Of a DNA stretch of 64,000 bases, positions 1 to 8,187 are shown piece by piece. The translations under genes were made by a program, and so were the position numbers. Source of the stretch: Candidatus Woesearchaeota archaeon (GTDB lineage Archaea; Nanobdellota; Nanobdellia; SCGC-AAA011-G17; JACPIM01); contig JACPIM010000007.1 in assembly GCA_016188045.1 (NCBI GenBank), positions 30,334 to 94,333 of the forward strand. Direction: 5' to 3'. The notes beneath the pieces were generated by a model. That model made no database searches, had not been told where the DNA came from, and worked only from the letters and a program-made list of their open reading frames with translations. Position 1 is the stretch's first letter; the number at the start of each line of letters is the position of its first letter.

Positions 1-233
1 GAAGTCCTTGCTCTTGTTAAACTTTCTAATGTTCCTCTTTCGTGCTTCATGTAGCCTTTTACTGTCTCCACTAAGTTTGGGATTAGATCATATCTTCTTT
101 TTAATTGAACATCAATTTGAGCCCAGGCATTTTCTGTCCTATTTTTTATTCTAACTAAAGAATTATAGGCTATGATAACATACAAAACAATTAGTACTAA
201 AATTATAATTATTGCCCATAATAATGCTGACAT
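1..233 (-). CDS. lemA: LemA family protein, 3' part missing (runs off left edge)
   Basis: The minus strand reads from an ATG at 233 to the window edge without a stop, giving 77 residues. The N-terminus is one hydrophobic helix (about residues 3-24), followed by [20 protein letters not shown] and a [19 protein letters not shown] stretch. These are the hallmark LemA sequences: a membrane anchor, then a helical bundle that starts with a double-Arg, DLIPNLV segment. LemA proteins are single-pass membrane proteins of unclear biochemical role, often near membrane proteases. Here the gene is divergent from herA with about 70 nt between the starts. Family recognition is firm; the C-terminal part lies outside the window. 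Confidence 0.9.
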   Translation of the reverse strand, partial: MSALLWAIIIILVLIVLYVIIAYNSLVRIKNRTENAWAQIDVQLKRRYDLIPNLVETVKGYMKHERGTLESLTRART

Positions 234-303
234 AGTGGATAAAAAGCTTTATATTAGTTTAAATATTTTATGTATCTAAATATTATAGTTTAAAAGAGGT
301 AAA

Positions 304-1632
304 ATGGCTTATGATATCATTGTAGGAAGAACAGAGGCTGATAGAAAGGCATTGGGAACTAAAGGAACTATTTTTTTAGGAAAACATTATGTTAGAATGG
401 GGGAAACTGTTTCTTTAAGCAATAGGGTCTTATTAGATGTTGCCAGAACACATGTTATACTTGTTTCCGGTAAAAGAGGGAGTGGAAAGTCTTACTCTTT
501 ATCTGTAATAGCAGAAGAGATGGCAAAATTACCTGAAGATATTTCAAAAAATTTAGCAATATTGATGTTTGATACTATGGGTGTTTTCTGGACAATGAAA
601 TATCCTAATGAGAGAGACGAACATTTATTAGAACAATGGGGATTAAAACCACAGAGCTTGAATATTAATTTATATGTTCCTGAAGGATATTATAATAAAT
701 ACAAGGAAAGAGGTTTGCCTGCGGATTACTCTTTTTCTATTAAAACTAGTGAATTAAGTGCTAGTGATTGGTGCAATGTTTTTGATGTTAAGATAACAGA
801 TCCTATTGGTGTCTTGATTGAGAGAACTCTTGAAGAGCTAAGATCTGAGTTGGAAAATAAATATGATATTGATGATATAACTGAAAAAATAAAAAAAAAC
901 AAGAAAGCCACGCAAACAGTTAAAGATGCAGCAGAGAATAGATTTGTAAATGCCAAGAGTTGGGGTTTGTTTAGTGTGGAAGGAACTGAAATTAGTGGAT
1001 TAATAAAAAGGGGTGAAATTTCTGTTTTGGATACCAGTGCTTATACTCAAGTTTCTGGGGCTTGGAGCATTAAATCTTTAGTCTTGGGGATAATCGCTAG
1101 GAAATTGTTAACAGAGAGAATTGTTTCCAGAAGATTAGAAGAATTGGAAAATATTGAAACTTCACAAAGATATTTAATTGATGTTGAAAAAGAATTGGAA
1201 AAACCAATGATCTGGCTGATGGTGGATGAGATGCACGAATTTCTACCAAAAAAAGGATCTACTCCTGCTACTGATGCATTAATACAATTACTAAGAGAAG
1301 GTAGGCAGCCCGGAATTTCTTTAGTTATGGCAACACAACAACCAGGTGAAATTCATAAAGACGTTTTAACTCAATCAGATATAGTATTAAGCCATAGATT
1401 AACTGCAAAAGCTGATATTGAAGCGTTAAACTCAATGATGCAGTCTTATTTGTTGGTTGAGATAGAGGATTATATGAATGGCTTGCCAAATTCAAAGGGA
1501 GCCGCTATTATATTAGATGATAATTCTGAAAGGATTTATCCTATCGGAGTAAGGCCCAAACTAAGTTGGCATGGTGGAGAAGCCCCTAGTGCTGTTAAAT
1601 TTAGCAAGAAAGATGAACTTAAAGAACTTTAA
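304..1632 (+). CDS. herA: HerA/FtsK-type DNA-translocating ATPase (DUF87 family)
   Basis: A 442-residue P-loop ATPase. The Walker A motif GKRGSGKS is at residues 56-63 and the Walker B LMVDEMHEF has its DE pair at 308-309. An ATQQPGEI sensor-like segment and a conserved QSDIVLSHRLTAKADIEAL stretch follow, as in the HerA superfamily. HerA hexamers move duplex DNA and in archaea work with the NurA nuclease and Mre11-Rad50 in end resection. No nurA, mre11 or rad50 is next to it here, so a different translocase role is possible. A Shine-Dalgarno AGAGGT lies just before the ATG. The following gene is convergent. Confidence 0.88.
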   Translation: MAYDIIVGRTEADRKALGTKGTIFLGKHYVRMGETVSLSNRVLLDVARTHVILVSGKRGSGKSYSLSVIAEEMAKLPEDISKNLAILMFDTMGVFWTMKYPNERDEHLLEQWGLKPQSLNINLYVPEGYYNKYKERGLPADYSFSIKTSELSASDWCNVFDVKITDPIGVLIERTLEELRSELENKYDIDDITEKIKKNKKATQTVKDAAENRFVNAKSWGLFSVEGTEISGLIKRGEISVLDTSAYTQVSGAWSIKSLVLGIIARKLLTERIVSRRLEELENIETSQRYLIDVEKELEKPMIWLMVDEMHEFLPKKGSTPATDALIQLLREGRQPGISLVMATQQPGEIHKDVLTQSDIVLSHRLTAKADIEALNSMMQSYLLVEIEDYMNGLPNSKGAAIILDDNSERIYPIGVRPKLSWHGGEAPSAVKFSKKDELKEL

Positions 1633-1642
1633 AAAAGTAGAA

Positions 1643-2461
1643 CTAAGGTGACATCAGTATTTCTTCTTTTCCTTTCTCAAAATCAAAAGAAAATAAATAT
1701 CTTACATCCTCTCTTCCAAAACTAAGTGATTCTAAATTTCCATCAGGATTCAATCTAAATGCACGTATGCCCGTATCAAAATCTTGGGGGCCCCTATTTA
1801 TGGCACAAGCAGCTAAGATATTTCCTTCTTTTAAATAATTTCTTGCATCACTATGAATATTAATGCCAGTCCTTCTTGGATCTCCATACCTAAGGGCAAT
1901 TATTCCTTCTAATCCAAAACCAATCCTATCCAACAAACATTCAAATTTCTCTTTTCTGAAACTGTTCAGAGAAACGCCGTTATATCTTTCTACATACTTA
2001 GAAATGGATTTTATTGCATTTTCTACAGGAATTGGATTAATTCCTAATTCGATTAATGTGGAATGATTAAGGCCGAACATTTTGTTTAGAGTTGAAGAAG
2101 CCAAGGTAATTTTAAATGCTTCTATTAAATCTTCAGTGGTTATTTTAGGAGAACATATCTTATCATAGAACCTATCATCAAAAAGAATTGCTCCTTGTAA
2201 TCCTCCTGGCGTCCAAAAAGTAGTTTGATATCTCCACGGCCATAATGACATGGCCGCATCTGGAACAAAATAATCCTCTTCTTCTGATTCCCCTATATCT
2301 ACCGGAGAGTATTTTACTTCTTTCCCTTCCTTAAAACAAGCGTACATTGCAAGATCAGCTCTAATATTGATTTTTCTTTTTCCTACAATAGCATGAGCTA
2401 AAAATTTAGGTCTTCTTTGTTGCTCTTCTTCAATTATCTTATTTATTAAATCGCTTGCCAT
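1643..2461 (-). CDS. orphan protein of unknown function, member of the shared-promoter set
   Basis: A 272-residue soluble protein with no signal peptide or membrane segment. I do not recognise a family. Visible landmarks are an acidic SEEEDYF patch near residue 60, a Trp-rich WPWRYQTTFWTPGGLQG segment and a Gly-rich RIGFGLEGIIALRYGD segment. The ATG sits about 27 nt downstream of a TATA element, so the message is probably leaderless. The promoter carries the same inverted repeat plus BRE/TATA block seen before four other orphan genes here (12830, 27035, 38648, 45607). That suggests common regulation; it does not identify a function. Confidence 0.75.
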   Translation of the reverse strand: MASDLINKIIEEEQQRRPKFLAHAIVGKRKINIRADLAMYACFKEGKEVKYSPVDIGESEEEDYFVPDAAMSLWPWRYQTTFWTPGGLQGAILFDDRFYDKICSPKITTEDLIEAFKITLASSTLNKMFGLNHSTLIELGINPIPVENAIKSISKYVERYNGVSLNSFRKEKFECLLDRIGFGLEGIIALRYGDPRRTGINIHSDARNYLKEGNILAACAINRGPQDFDTGIRAFRLNPDGNLESLSFGREDVRYLFSFDFEKGKEEILMSP

Positions 2462-2482
2462 ATTTCATTGCCTTTTAATTAA

Positions 2483-2520
2483 CTATATAAATCTTCCTAT
2501 TTTTAACTATTTAATAGTAG
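2483..2520 (-). promoter_or_regulatory. shared operator-BRE-TATA block, copy 1
   Basis: Read towards the gene starting at 2461, the block is an inverted repeat ACTATTAAATAGT followed by ATAGGAAGATTTATA. The TATA part lies about 27 nt before the ATG. The same arrangement of inverted repeat, short A-rich spacer, ATAGAAAG and TTTATAAA recurs at 12872-12907, 27055-27091, 38590-38628 and 45628-45666. The BRE/TATA half is generic for archaea; the upstream half is what sets this group apart. Confidence 0.65.
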
Positions 2521-2584
2521 TTAATTATTAAAGAACTTTAGAATCAATACAGACACGATAGTAAGACAAGTATATTTTAGAATT

Positions 2585-2857
2585 TTAAATGTCTATTCCT
2601 AAAACTTTTATTATAAACTCGTCTATTTCCTTAATCCTATCCTTATTTAAAGAGACTTGCAATCCATAAAACGCCGGTTTTGTTATAATAAATCTATCTT
2701 TGATTAATTGTTTAGCTATTTTGTTTATATCTTTTCCTAAATGTGAAGGAAAGCCTTTTTTTAACGTATCAAAATGGGTATGAACTCCACCAATTAGTTT
2801 TTTCCTTCTTAAATGATAAAGAATTGTGGCTTTTATTTTCTCATCAGTAAAATCCAT
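2585..2857 (-). CDS. small hypothetical protein, probable winged-helix fold
   Basis: Ninety residues. The pattern of helices and the segment IKATILYHLRRKKLIGGVHTHFDTL, then a helix pair and FIITKPAFYGLQVSLN, looks like a compact winged-helix DNA-binding domain whose C-terminal hairpin is the wing. No enzymatic motif is visible. It is divergent from the clear winged-helix gene at 2955, with a 97-nt AT-rich gap holding promoters for both. Two small divergent HTH genes suggest a local regulatory pair. The function is not assigned. Confidence 0.65.
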   Translation of the reverse strand: MDFTDEKIKATILYHLRRKKLIGGVHTHFDTLKKGFPSHLGKDINKIAKQLIKDRFIITKPAFYGLQVSLNKDRIKEIDEFIIKVLGIDI

Positions 2858-2954
2858 AATTTTATTATTGCAAGGGAATATTTAAATGTTTCTAATATTG
2901 TAATATAAAAACATAAATAGAAATATTTATAAAGGTTGATATTATTAAAAAAGT

Positions 2955-3260
2955 ATGGAAAATGAAACAATTTTTGTTGAAGTATTTGGAAAAAATCCCG
3001 TAATAAAAGTTTTAGATTTTCTCATAACTTTTCAGGCTTTTGATTATCCTTTGACTGAGATAGCTAAAAATTCCGGAGTAAGTTATTCAACTTTACAAAC
3101 TTTTTGGGATAAGCTAGTTAGGAGTAAGATAGTAGCAAAAACTAGGAGAGTTGGAAAATCTGATTTGTATAAACTAAATACTAATAATCCAGCGGTTAAA
3201 CAATTGATAAAACTGGATTGGAATTTGATTATGGGTGTAGAAGAAGAGATTGTGGCTTAA
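2955..3260 (+). CDS. winged-helix transcriptional regulator
   Basis: A 101-residue archaeal winged-helix protein. Residues about 15-80 form the domain: PVIKVLDFLITFQAFDYPLT, the HTH EIAKNSGVSYSTLQTFWDKLV, then a wing AKTRRVGKSDLYKLN. The C-terminal helix (VKQLIKLDWNLIMGVEEEI) is the usual dimerisation tail in this very common archaeal family. A TATA element (TTTATAAAG) lies about 24 nt before the ATG, consistent with a leaderless message. The preceding TAGAAATA resembles the BRE half of the shared promoter, but the inverted repeat is not evident. Its last 4 nt overlap the convergent trm5. Target genes are unknown. Confidence 0.8.
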   Translation: MENETIFVEVFGKNPVIKVLDFLITFQAFDYPLTEIAKNSGVSYSTLQTFWDKLVRSKIVAKTRRVGKSDLYKLNTNNPAVKQLIKLDWNLIMGVEEEIVA

Positions 3261-3994
3261 AGAACTTTAAAATCGATGCAAATTCTATAAGTAAAAGGAG
3301 CATAATTTCCACATTTTACAATTTTTAAAATTTTGAATTTTTTAAAATGGGACTTTAGTTTTTTACTTAGATCTTTAAATTCTTTTTCTTGAGCAAATGT
3401 ATAAAAATGAATTATTGTGTTTTTCTTAATTACTATTTTGGTTAAATCTAAAAAATCCTCTGCTGATTTTGGTAATGGCATTAATATCCTATCAAATTTT
3501 AGTTTTAATTTAGGAACTATTCTTCTTACATCCCCTCTATACAAGGTTACATTGTTTGTCTTATTTAAAATTAAATTTTCTTGAGCTAATTTGTGTGCCG
3601 TCGGGTTTAACTCTATACCTATTATGCTCTTAGCTCTTGTATTCTTAGCTATTTCAATAGGCAGAACCCCTATACCTGAAAACAGGACTAAAATGTCTTC
3701 TCTTGGCTTTATTTGATTCAAAATTCTTAATCTTTCTGAAGAAGTTCTTGGAGAGAAATATGTTTTTTCTATGTCAACCTTTAACTGAACTTTGTTTTCT
3801 TTATGAATTGTTATTTTATTTTTGTCACCCAGTATTATTATTACTTTCTTCAATCGGTATTTTCCTTTATGAATATCGGACTTATAAGCTACTGTTTTAA
3901 TATGCTTATTTTTTCTAATTAGTTCTTGGGCTTCTTTTTTAGATATTTTTTTATTAAATAAAGCTATACTACCAATAATTTCATAAGATGTCAT
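3257..3994 (-). CDS. trm5: Trm5/TYW2-family tRNA (guanine-37) N1-methyltransferase
   Basis: A 245-residue class I SAM methyltransferase. The family signature YFSPRTSSERLRI is at about residues 79-91. The SAM loop VLFSGIGVLP is at 103-112, the acidic ribose-binding residue is in GIELNP (E128), GDVRRI follows, and the catalytic-loop equivalent MPLPKSAEDFL is at 172-182. This matches archaeal Trm5, which makes m1G37 to prevent frameshifting. It is shorter than many Trm5 proteins at the N-terminus, so a TYW2-like wyosine enzyme cannot be fully excluded. It is followed by, and overlaps, no same-strand gene; the HAD gene lies upstream with a 14-nt overlap. Confidence 0.85.
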   Translation of the reverse strand: MTSYEIIGSIALFNKKISKKEAQELIRKNKHIKTVAYKSDIHKGKYRLKKVIIILGDKNKITIHKENKVQLKVDIEKTYFSPRTSSERLRILNQIKPREDILVLFSGIGVLPIEIAKNTRAKSIIGIELNPTAHKLAQENLILNKTNNVTLYRGDVRRIVPKLKLKFDRILMPLPKSAEDFLDLTKIVIKKNTIIHFYTFAQEKEFKDLSKKLKSHFKKFKILKIVKCGNYAPFTYRICIDFKVL

Positions 3995-4592
3995 ATTTTT
4001 TTAACTCTTTTTTTAATTGAATAATGTTTTTATAATGTATTGACTTGATACCTAAGTTTCTAGCTGTTACTATATTTTCTGTTTGGTCATCAATAAATAT
4101 GGTTTCTTTTGGCTTAAGTTTATATTTATTTAATAGTAACTTATAAATTTTTATCTTTGGCTTTGCTATTTTGGCATCAAATGATGTAACTATTCCATTG
4201 AATAATTTATCAAAATGAACTTGCTTATTTTGTGAATTGTACCATTCTCTTGCATGATTTGTTAAGGAATACAGTTTATGATTTTGTTTTAATTCCTTTA
4301 TCAGATTTAATATTTCGTAATCAATTTCATGCGCGGAATAGAGGTGTTTTTTTATAAAGAACACGGGATATTTCAGATGTAGGGTTGTTTTTACTTTTTC
4401 AAAAAATTCTTTCTCTGTGATTTTAGAAACTCGCCATTCACGCCAGTATTTTTTTATTTTTGGCTGAATATTTGTTTCCCTTAAAACCTTATTTTGCTTG
4501 AAAATCAATTTTGAAATTGTTAGAGCCAATTTATTATATTTTGTTTTTGTAATTAAGACGCCACCAATATCAAATATAATATTTTTAATCAT
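3981..4592 (-). CDS. HAD-superfamily (subfamily IA) hydrolase
   Basis: A 203-residue HAD phosphatase-like protein. Motif I is NIIFDIGGVLI with the nucleophile D8. The second Asp position is Gly, as in the FDxGGVL subgroup. Motif II is SLTNHAREW and motif IV is IFIDDQTENIVTARNLG, with a Lys-containing KPKIKIYKLLL segment (motif III) between. A helical cap lies at about residues 20-90. The substrate is not predictable. It is transcribed with trm5 (14-nt overlap) and follows the small zinc protein and fen1, forming a four-gene minus-strand run. Confidence 0.82.
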   Translation of the reverse strand: MIKNIIFDIGGVLITKTKYNKLALTISKLIFKQNKVLRETNIQPKIKKYWREWRVSKITEKEFFEKVKTTLHLKYPVFFIKKHLYSAHEIDYEILNLIKELKQNHKLYSLTNHAREWYNSQNKQVHFDKLFNGIVTSFDAKIAKPKIKIYKLLLNKYKLKPKETIFIDDQTENIVTARNLGIKSIHYKNIIQLKKELKKYDIL

Positions 4593-4598
4593 TTTATT

Positions 4599-4799
4599 TT
4601 ACTGTATTAATGTTAGATAATCTTTCGTCTTTTTTAATCTATTTAGTAATAATATCTTTTCTATTATTTTTGTGTTATAGTAAATTTCACTGCAAGATTT
4701 GCATTTCCATCCGCCTAAGGTAAAATTATTAAACTTCAAGTTTTTTGTATATTTTGCTATTTTTCCACAAACACATCTCATTCCTTTAGATTTTATCAT
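4599..4799 (-). CDS. small zinc-ribbon protein
   Basis: A 66-residue protein with a CxC...CxxC zinc knuckle: CVCGK near the N-terminus and CKSCSEIYYN about 25 residues later. The tail is basic and helical. I start it at the ATG at 4799, not the TTG at 4808, because that ATG overlaps the fen1 stop as ATGA, the coupling arrangement used repeatedly in this window. It resembles the N-terminal zinc part of YgiT/MqsA-type proteins, but no antitoxin DNA-binding domain is present. The function is unknown. It lies directly downstream of fen1 and 6 nt before the HAD gene. Confidence 0.65.
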   Translation of the reverse strand: MIKSKGMRCVCGKIAKYTKNLKFNNFTLGGWKCKSCSEIYYNTKIIEKILLLNRLKKTKDYLTLIQ

Positions 4800-5809
4800 T
4801 TTACCCAAGAGTCAAGTCCTTTTTGAGATATTGGTTTTTTTGTTATTTGTTGCAATGTTTTATTTACTCTTTCTTCTGAAAAATCATGTTTATCCACTAA
4901 TATTTTTTTTACTTTTTCTTGGTCTGGTTCTTTCCAGTTTAGTTGATAATTTTCCATTACAGGCATCGACTTAAATATAGCATAAATCTGCTTCCAATTG
5001 AAATCTGGCTTTACTTCTTGGAATAACTTATCAAAATTACTTTGTTGTTGGACTAATTTTAAACCGATTTTGGGTCCTATACGTCGAACACCCCCTACAT
5101 TGTAATCAGTACCTATTAAGATACCTAATACTATTAGTTGGTCTTGATTAATCTTAAGTTGATTTAAAGTTTGTTTTAAATCTATTAGTTCTGGTTTATT
5201 CTGAATTGTTCCTCCTGAAGGCAATCTTCTTCTTTGCGAAATGGTAAGGCTTCTTATTAATCTTGGTGTACCGAACAGTAAAGCATCTGCATCTTGACTT
5301 ACTACCGCCCATGCATCTTTTTGTTTTACAATATATGCGCACTGTGCTTCTGCTTCTGAAACGGCTTGTATAACCGGTATTCCCAGGGCCTTTAATAATT
5401 CTTTTGATTGAGAAATAATTTCATCACTTAATCTAATCGTTTGTTTTGAATACTTTAACATTGCTTCTGTATCTTCTTCTTGTTGAGCTTGTTTTAGTTT
5501 TTCTTCTGCGACTCTTTTTCTATGTTCTCTTCGTTCTCTTTCATAAATCTTTAAATCTGGTGCTCTACCATCAAAACAGAAAATTAATTTTAATCCTTCT
5601 GCCATTAATTTAGTTACTCTTGTACTTATACCCATTAAGTGGCTAGTTATTCTGCCTTTAGAATCCATTAGTGGAATTCCATTTCTTTGGCGAATAGAGG
5701 CTAAGAACTGATAAATCGCTGGACTTGCATCTACAGCCAAGACTTTTCCTTTTAAGTCACTAATTTCAATTTCTTTTTTAGGAAGTAATTCCCATATGTT
5801 TATTCCCAT
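4796..5809 (-). CDS. fen: flap endonuclease 1 (FEN1)
   Basis: A 337-residue archaeal FEN1, which removes 5' flaps during Okazaki fragment maturation and base excision repair. The N-terminus begins at the mature MGINIWELLP. Acidic metal ligands are visible at D27, D80, E152/E154, D173/D175 and D235 (GTDYNVGG). A helix-hairpin-helix segment (GVRRIGPKIGLKLV) follows D235. The C-terminus ends with a PCNA-interacting box QKGLDSWV (329-336). The length is normal for the family. It heads a minus-strand run with the zinc protein, HAD gene and trm5. Confidence 0.96.
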   Translation of the reverse strand: MGINIWELLPKKEIEISDLKGKVLAVDASPAIYQFLASIRQRNGIPLMDSKGRITSHLMGISTRVTKLMAEGLKLIFCFDGRAPDLKIYERERREHRKRVAEEKLKQAQQEEDTEAMLKYSKQTIRLSDEIISQSKELLKALGIPVIQAVSEAEAQCAYIVKQKDAWAVVSQDADALLFGTPRLIRSLTISQRRRLPSGGTIQNKPELIDLKQTLNQLKINQDQLIVLGILIGTDYNVGGVRRIGPKIGLKLVQQQSNFDKLFQEVKPDFNWKQIYAIFKSMPVMENYQLNWKEPDQEKVKKILVDKHDFSEERVNKTLQQITKKPISQKGLDSWVK

Positions 5810-5956
5810 TTTTATCTATCTCATTGAGCATATGTGCCTTCAGGCAATTATAGCGATTTGTTTTTTATTAATTATGCTAGATAATTTAACTCCCATTAGT
5901 ATTATCGATATTAAGAAAATTTATAAATATTACCTGGGTTTTATTAAACATAAAAG

Positions 5957-6613
5957 ATGGTGATAAAGCAATTATTCTTAAAACATAAAGGCGGATTATA
6001 TACTTACCGTGTTCATAATAAAAAGCTAGATAGTTACTGCAAGGAAAACGGCTTTAATCCTTTGTATAACTATTTGCAAGGAATTTTTAATGAATGTCCT
6101 AATGAATATTTTAATACTGGGCCCAGAAGCTCAACTTTAAAATTCAAGCTTGTTGATGATTTAATAGAAGTTCAAGGCCATGAAGTTTCCTTATTGGCTA
6201 GATATGGATTAGATAATAACCAGTTTAGGTTTAATGATAATCATTCTAAAGTCCAGGTTTTTATGCTAGAAAACGATAAAAATACTATTGCAATGGAAGT
6301 TCCAATCTGGCTTTATCCAAATGAAATTGGATGCTATGAATCTGTTTTTAGAAGCAAAGAAGTTTTAACCGGGCATATTGATCTTCTAAGAATAGATGAT
6401 GATAAGATCTGGATTTGGGATTATAAACCTAATGCGAATAAAGAAAAATATGCACCTACACAAATCTTTTTTTATGCTCTGATGTTGAGTAAAAGAACGG
6501 GTTTAGATTTAAGTAAGTTTAGATGCGGGTATTTTGATTCTAATTATGCCTTTTTATTTAAACCACAGGATAAATTTTTAGAAAGATTAAGTAAACAAAA
6601 AAGATTATTTTGA
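5957..6613 (+). CDS. Cas4/RecB-like PD-(D/E)XK nuclease-fold protein
   Basis: A 218-residue protein. Residues about 135-185 carry a RecB/Cas4-type nuclease core: TGHIDLLRIDDDKIWIWDYK (the D and the D-x-K pair), then APTQIFFYALMLSKRTG, the conserved Q-x3-Y helix of this superfamily. The upstream EVPIW stretch supplies a likely helix-one Glu. No cysteines for an iron-sulfur cluster are present, so it is not a full Cas4, and no CRISPR array or cas gene is nearby. The promoter AAGAAAATTTATAAATATT lies upstream. A stand-alone repair or defence nuclease is a reasonable inference. It converges on the 6605 gene with a 9-nt overlap. Confidence 0.72.
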   Translation: MVIKQLFLKHKGGLYTYRVHNKKLDSYCKENGFNPLYNYLQGIFNECPNEYFNTGPRSSTLKFKLVDDLIEVQGHEVSLLARYGLDNNQFRFNDNHSKVQVFMLENDKNTIAMEVPIWLYPNEIGCYESVFRSKEVLTGHIDLLRIDDDKIWIWDYKPNANKEKYAPTQIFFYALMLSKRTGLDLSKFRCGYFDSNYAFLFKPQDKFLERLSKQKRLF

Positions 6614-6805
6614 TTTTTTCTTAATTCTATTTAAAATTTTACTGATATAATAATTTAAAATATTTTTTTCCATACCGAGACAAATTGCTCCGGCGATTAT
6701 GAACAAAGGACCTGGAACTATTGGCAGGAATATGCCTATAAAACCCAAAATGAAAAAGATAATACCTAAAACTGTCCAGAATATCTGAGTTATTTTGAAT
6801 TTCAT
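6605..6805 (-). CDS. small two-helix membrane protein (PGPGW/DUF454-like)
   Basis: Sixty-six residues with two hydrophobic helices (about 8-27 and 28-45) around FLPIVPGPLFIIAGAICLG, then a basic cytoplasmic tail ending in KKKSK. The GxxGxxLPxxPGP-L signature is typical of PGPGW/YbaN-like small membrane proteins, whose function is not established. Upstream on the same strand a short open stretch ending at 6803 (about 26 codons, no ATG) overlaps its start as ATGA. It may be the remnant of a lost upstream gene. Confidence 0.7.
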   Translation of the reverse strand: MKFKITQIFWTVLGIIFFILGFIGIFLPIVPGPLFIIAGAICLGMEKNILNYYISKILNRIKKKSK

Positions 6806-6932
6806 TTTAATCTTTTTAAAACTTCATCTATTAAACTTTCCGGCCAATCTGATTTCAATGCTGATTTTTTTATTTGTTAATGCAAAAGAAAGTCGGAAAT
6901 GAAGGGGTTCATAAATATTTAATTATTATACC

Positions 6933-7067
6933 TTTAGAGTATAAATAATTACATATAAAAATCAGTGCTTTTTGTTAGCTTTTAGGTTTTGAGGTTAATG
7001 ATTTTGTGTAATTATTATTAAATAGTTAATATAGAAATATTTATAAATATGTTGTTTATACTCTAAA
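6933..7067. repeat. 13-bp inverted repeat flanking a promoter-rich intergenic gap
   Basis: TTTAGAGTATAAA at 6933-6945 is exactly repeated in inverted orientation as TTTATACTCTAAA at 7055-7067. The 110 nt between hold AT-rich DNA and a TATA element at about 7038-7048. The whole gap 6806-7068 has no convincing long ORF. The repeats bracket the promoter just upstream of a methyltransferase gene of foreign composition, so they may be operator sites or a scar of its insertion. Confidence 0.45.
7013..7051 (+). promoter_or_regulatory. weaker copy of the shared operator-BRE-TATA block
   Basis: TTATTATTAAATAGTTA is followed by ATATAGAAATATTTATAAAT. It matches copies 1, 2 and 4 of the shared block in the TTAAATAGTTA half and in spacing to the TATA, but the BRE is GAAATA rather than GAAAGG. 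The TATA centre is about 26 nt before the ATG at 7069. Confidence 0.45.
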
Positions 7068-7068
7068 A

Positions 7069-7197
7069 ATGCGCGTTTATTTAAAACTCGTATTTAAAAA
7101 TCAATTTGGTCCAAGCGAAAGCTTTGGGAAGAAAACTTATGAAAAAAGAAAGAAAAATGGAAAGATATACACCAAAAGACTTGGGGCAAGTATCTGA
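7069..7197 (+). CDS. candidate leaderless 42-residue ORF overlapping the methyltransferase start
   Basis: An ATG at 7069 lies at the leaderless distance from the TATA at about 7043 and opens 42 codons ending at TGA 7195-7197. The peptide is basic (MRVYLKLVFKNQFGPSESF, then a Lys-rich tail). It overlaps the start of the methyltransferase in another frame. It could be a real small protein, a translated leader coupled to the methyltransferase, or the front of a native gene into which the foreign gene was joined. Evidence is positional only. Confidence 0.3.
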   Translation: MRVYLKLVFKNQFGPSESFGKKTYEKRKKNGKIYTKRLGASI

Positions 7198-8092
7198 AGG
7201 TGTTTTAAATGGAATGCAGTTATATAATGATGTAAGTAGTGAAGAAAATGGGAGCGGGATGTGGAATTCGTTGATTGGCTACTTGCAGTGTTTGGTCTGT
7301 GGAAGTACTGGTTTGCGCGTTACTAGTAATGGATCGGCTGGTATTGACTGCCAAGGATGCGGGACTTTGTATCCTATAAAAGATAAAATTCTAGATTTTG
7401 TGCCACGGGACAAGGCGCTAGTGATAAGTTCAACAGTAGATGAAGAACAAGCTAAATATTGGGAAGAAGATGAAGAAATGTATCGGCCCTACGACCATGA
7501 AGTAGCTCTTGGATTTGCGAAACAGCGAGCCCAGTATATCAGAAAGAATGTGCCTTTAAGTGAGATCTCGAGCGCCCTGGACGTAGGCTCTGGGAATGGT
7601 ATGTCTACACATTGTCTGGAAGATGATATCAATACGCTCTTCTCGGTTGATTTATCCAGGCGACTTCTGCTGAAGAATCCAGCAAAAATTCGTATCCGGT
7701 CCGATGCGTATAAGCTGCCATTTCGTGACAAGAGTGTTGATATGGTTTATTCCTGGGAGCTCCTACATCATGTCGAGCGCCCTAGTGAGGTGCTGGCTGA
7801 GATGGGAAGAGTTGCTCGAAAGTACGTTTCTTTCTTTGAACCTAACCGATGGAATCCTGCACAGGTAGTGTTTGCTCTACTAAGTAAGCCTGACCGAGCA
7901 GATCTACGTAACACAGCAACATTCTTCCGCCATGAGGCTGTTGGGGCTGGCTTAGAGGTTGTAAAAGACGCGAGAGTTGGCTGGTTCACGCCGAACGCCA
8001 CACCTGTATCGCTTTACCGTGTCATGAGATATCTGCCTTTTCAGGTTCCTGTAATTGGGTTGAGCCACTTTTTTCTGCTTCGGTCTCCGTAG
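7139..8092 (+). CDS. SAM-dependent methyltransferase with N-terminal Trm112-like zinc ribbon
   Basis: About 317 residues from the ATG at 7139 (a TTG at 7106 is a longer alternative). A zinc-ribbon CLVCGS...CQGCGTLYPI is followed by KILDFVPRD, the arrangement seen in Trm112-like domains fused to type 11 methyltransferases. The methyltransferase core has motif I ALDVGSGNGMSTHCLE, an acidic FSVDLS strand and motif IV YSWELLHHVERPSEVL. The C-terminal part (FFEPNRWNPAQVV) resembles lipid- or glycan-related methyltransferases. Base composition is visibly richer in G+C than all neighbours, with codons such as CGG, CTG and GAG-rich runs, which points to recent acquisition. The substrate is unknown. 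Confidence 0.82.
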   Translation: MKKERKMERYTPKDLGQVSEGVLNGMQLYNDVSSEENGSGMWNSLIGYLQCLVCGSTGLRVTSNGSAGIDCQGCGTLYPIKDKILDFVPRDKALVISSTVDEEQAKYWEEDEEMYRPYDHEVALGFAKQRAQYIRKNVPLSEISSALDVGSGNGMSTHCLEDDINTLFSVDLSRRLLLKNPAKIRIRSDAYKLPFRDKSVDMVYSWELLHHVERPSEVLAEMGRVARKYVSFFEPNRWNPAQVVFALLSKPDRADLRNTATFFRHEAVGAGLEVVKDARVGWFTPNATPVSLYRVMRYLPFQVPVIGLSHFFLLRSP

Positions 8093-8187
8093 AATTTTAT
8101 TAATGTAATTTGAAAAACCGTTTTTGTGGTGGGCTAGAGGTATAAACACCACTTAGACTTATTAATAACATAAAAAGTTATTTGATT

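Noticed and set aside
726..956. Minus-strand ORF inside herA, and similar antisense frames inside dnaK, cdc48, topA and lonB
   Set aside because: They lie fully within conserved genes on the other strand, have hydrophobic or Ser-rich antisense composition and lack promoters.
6803..6866. Short coding-like stretch upstream of the 6605 gene (ending SDWPESLIDEVLKRLK)
   Set aside because: Only about 26 codons, no usable start and an in-frame stop just upstream; at most a remnant of a lost gene.
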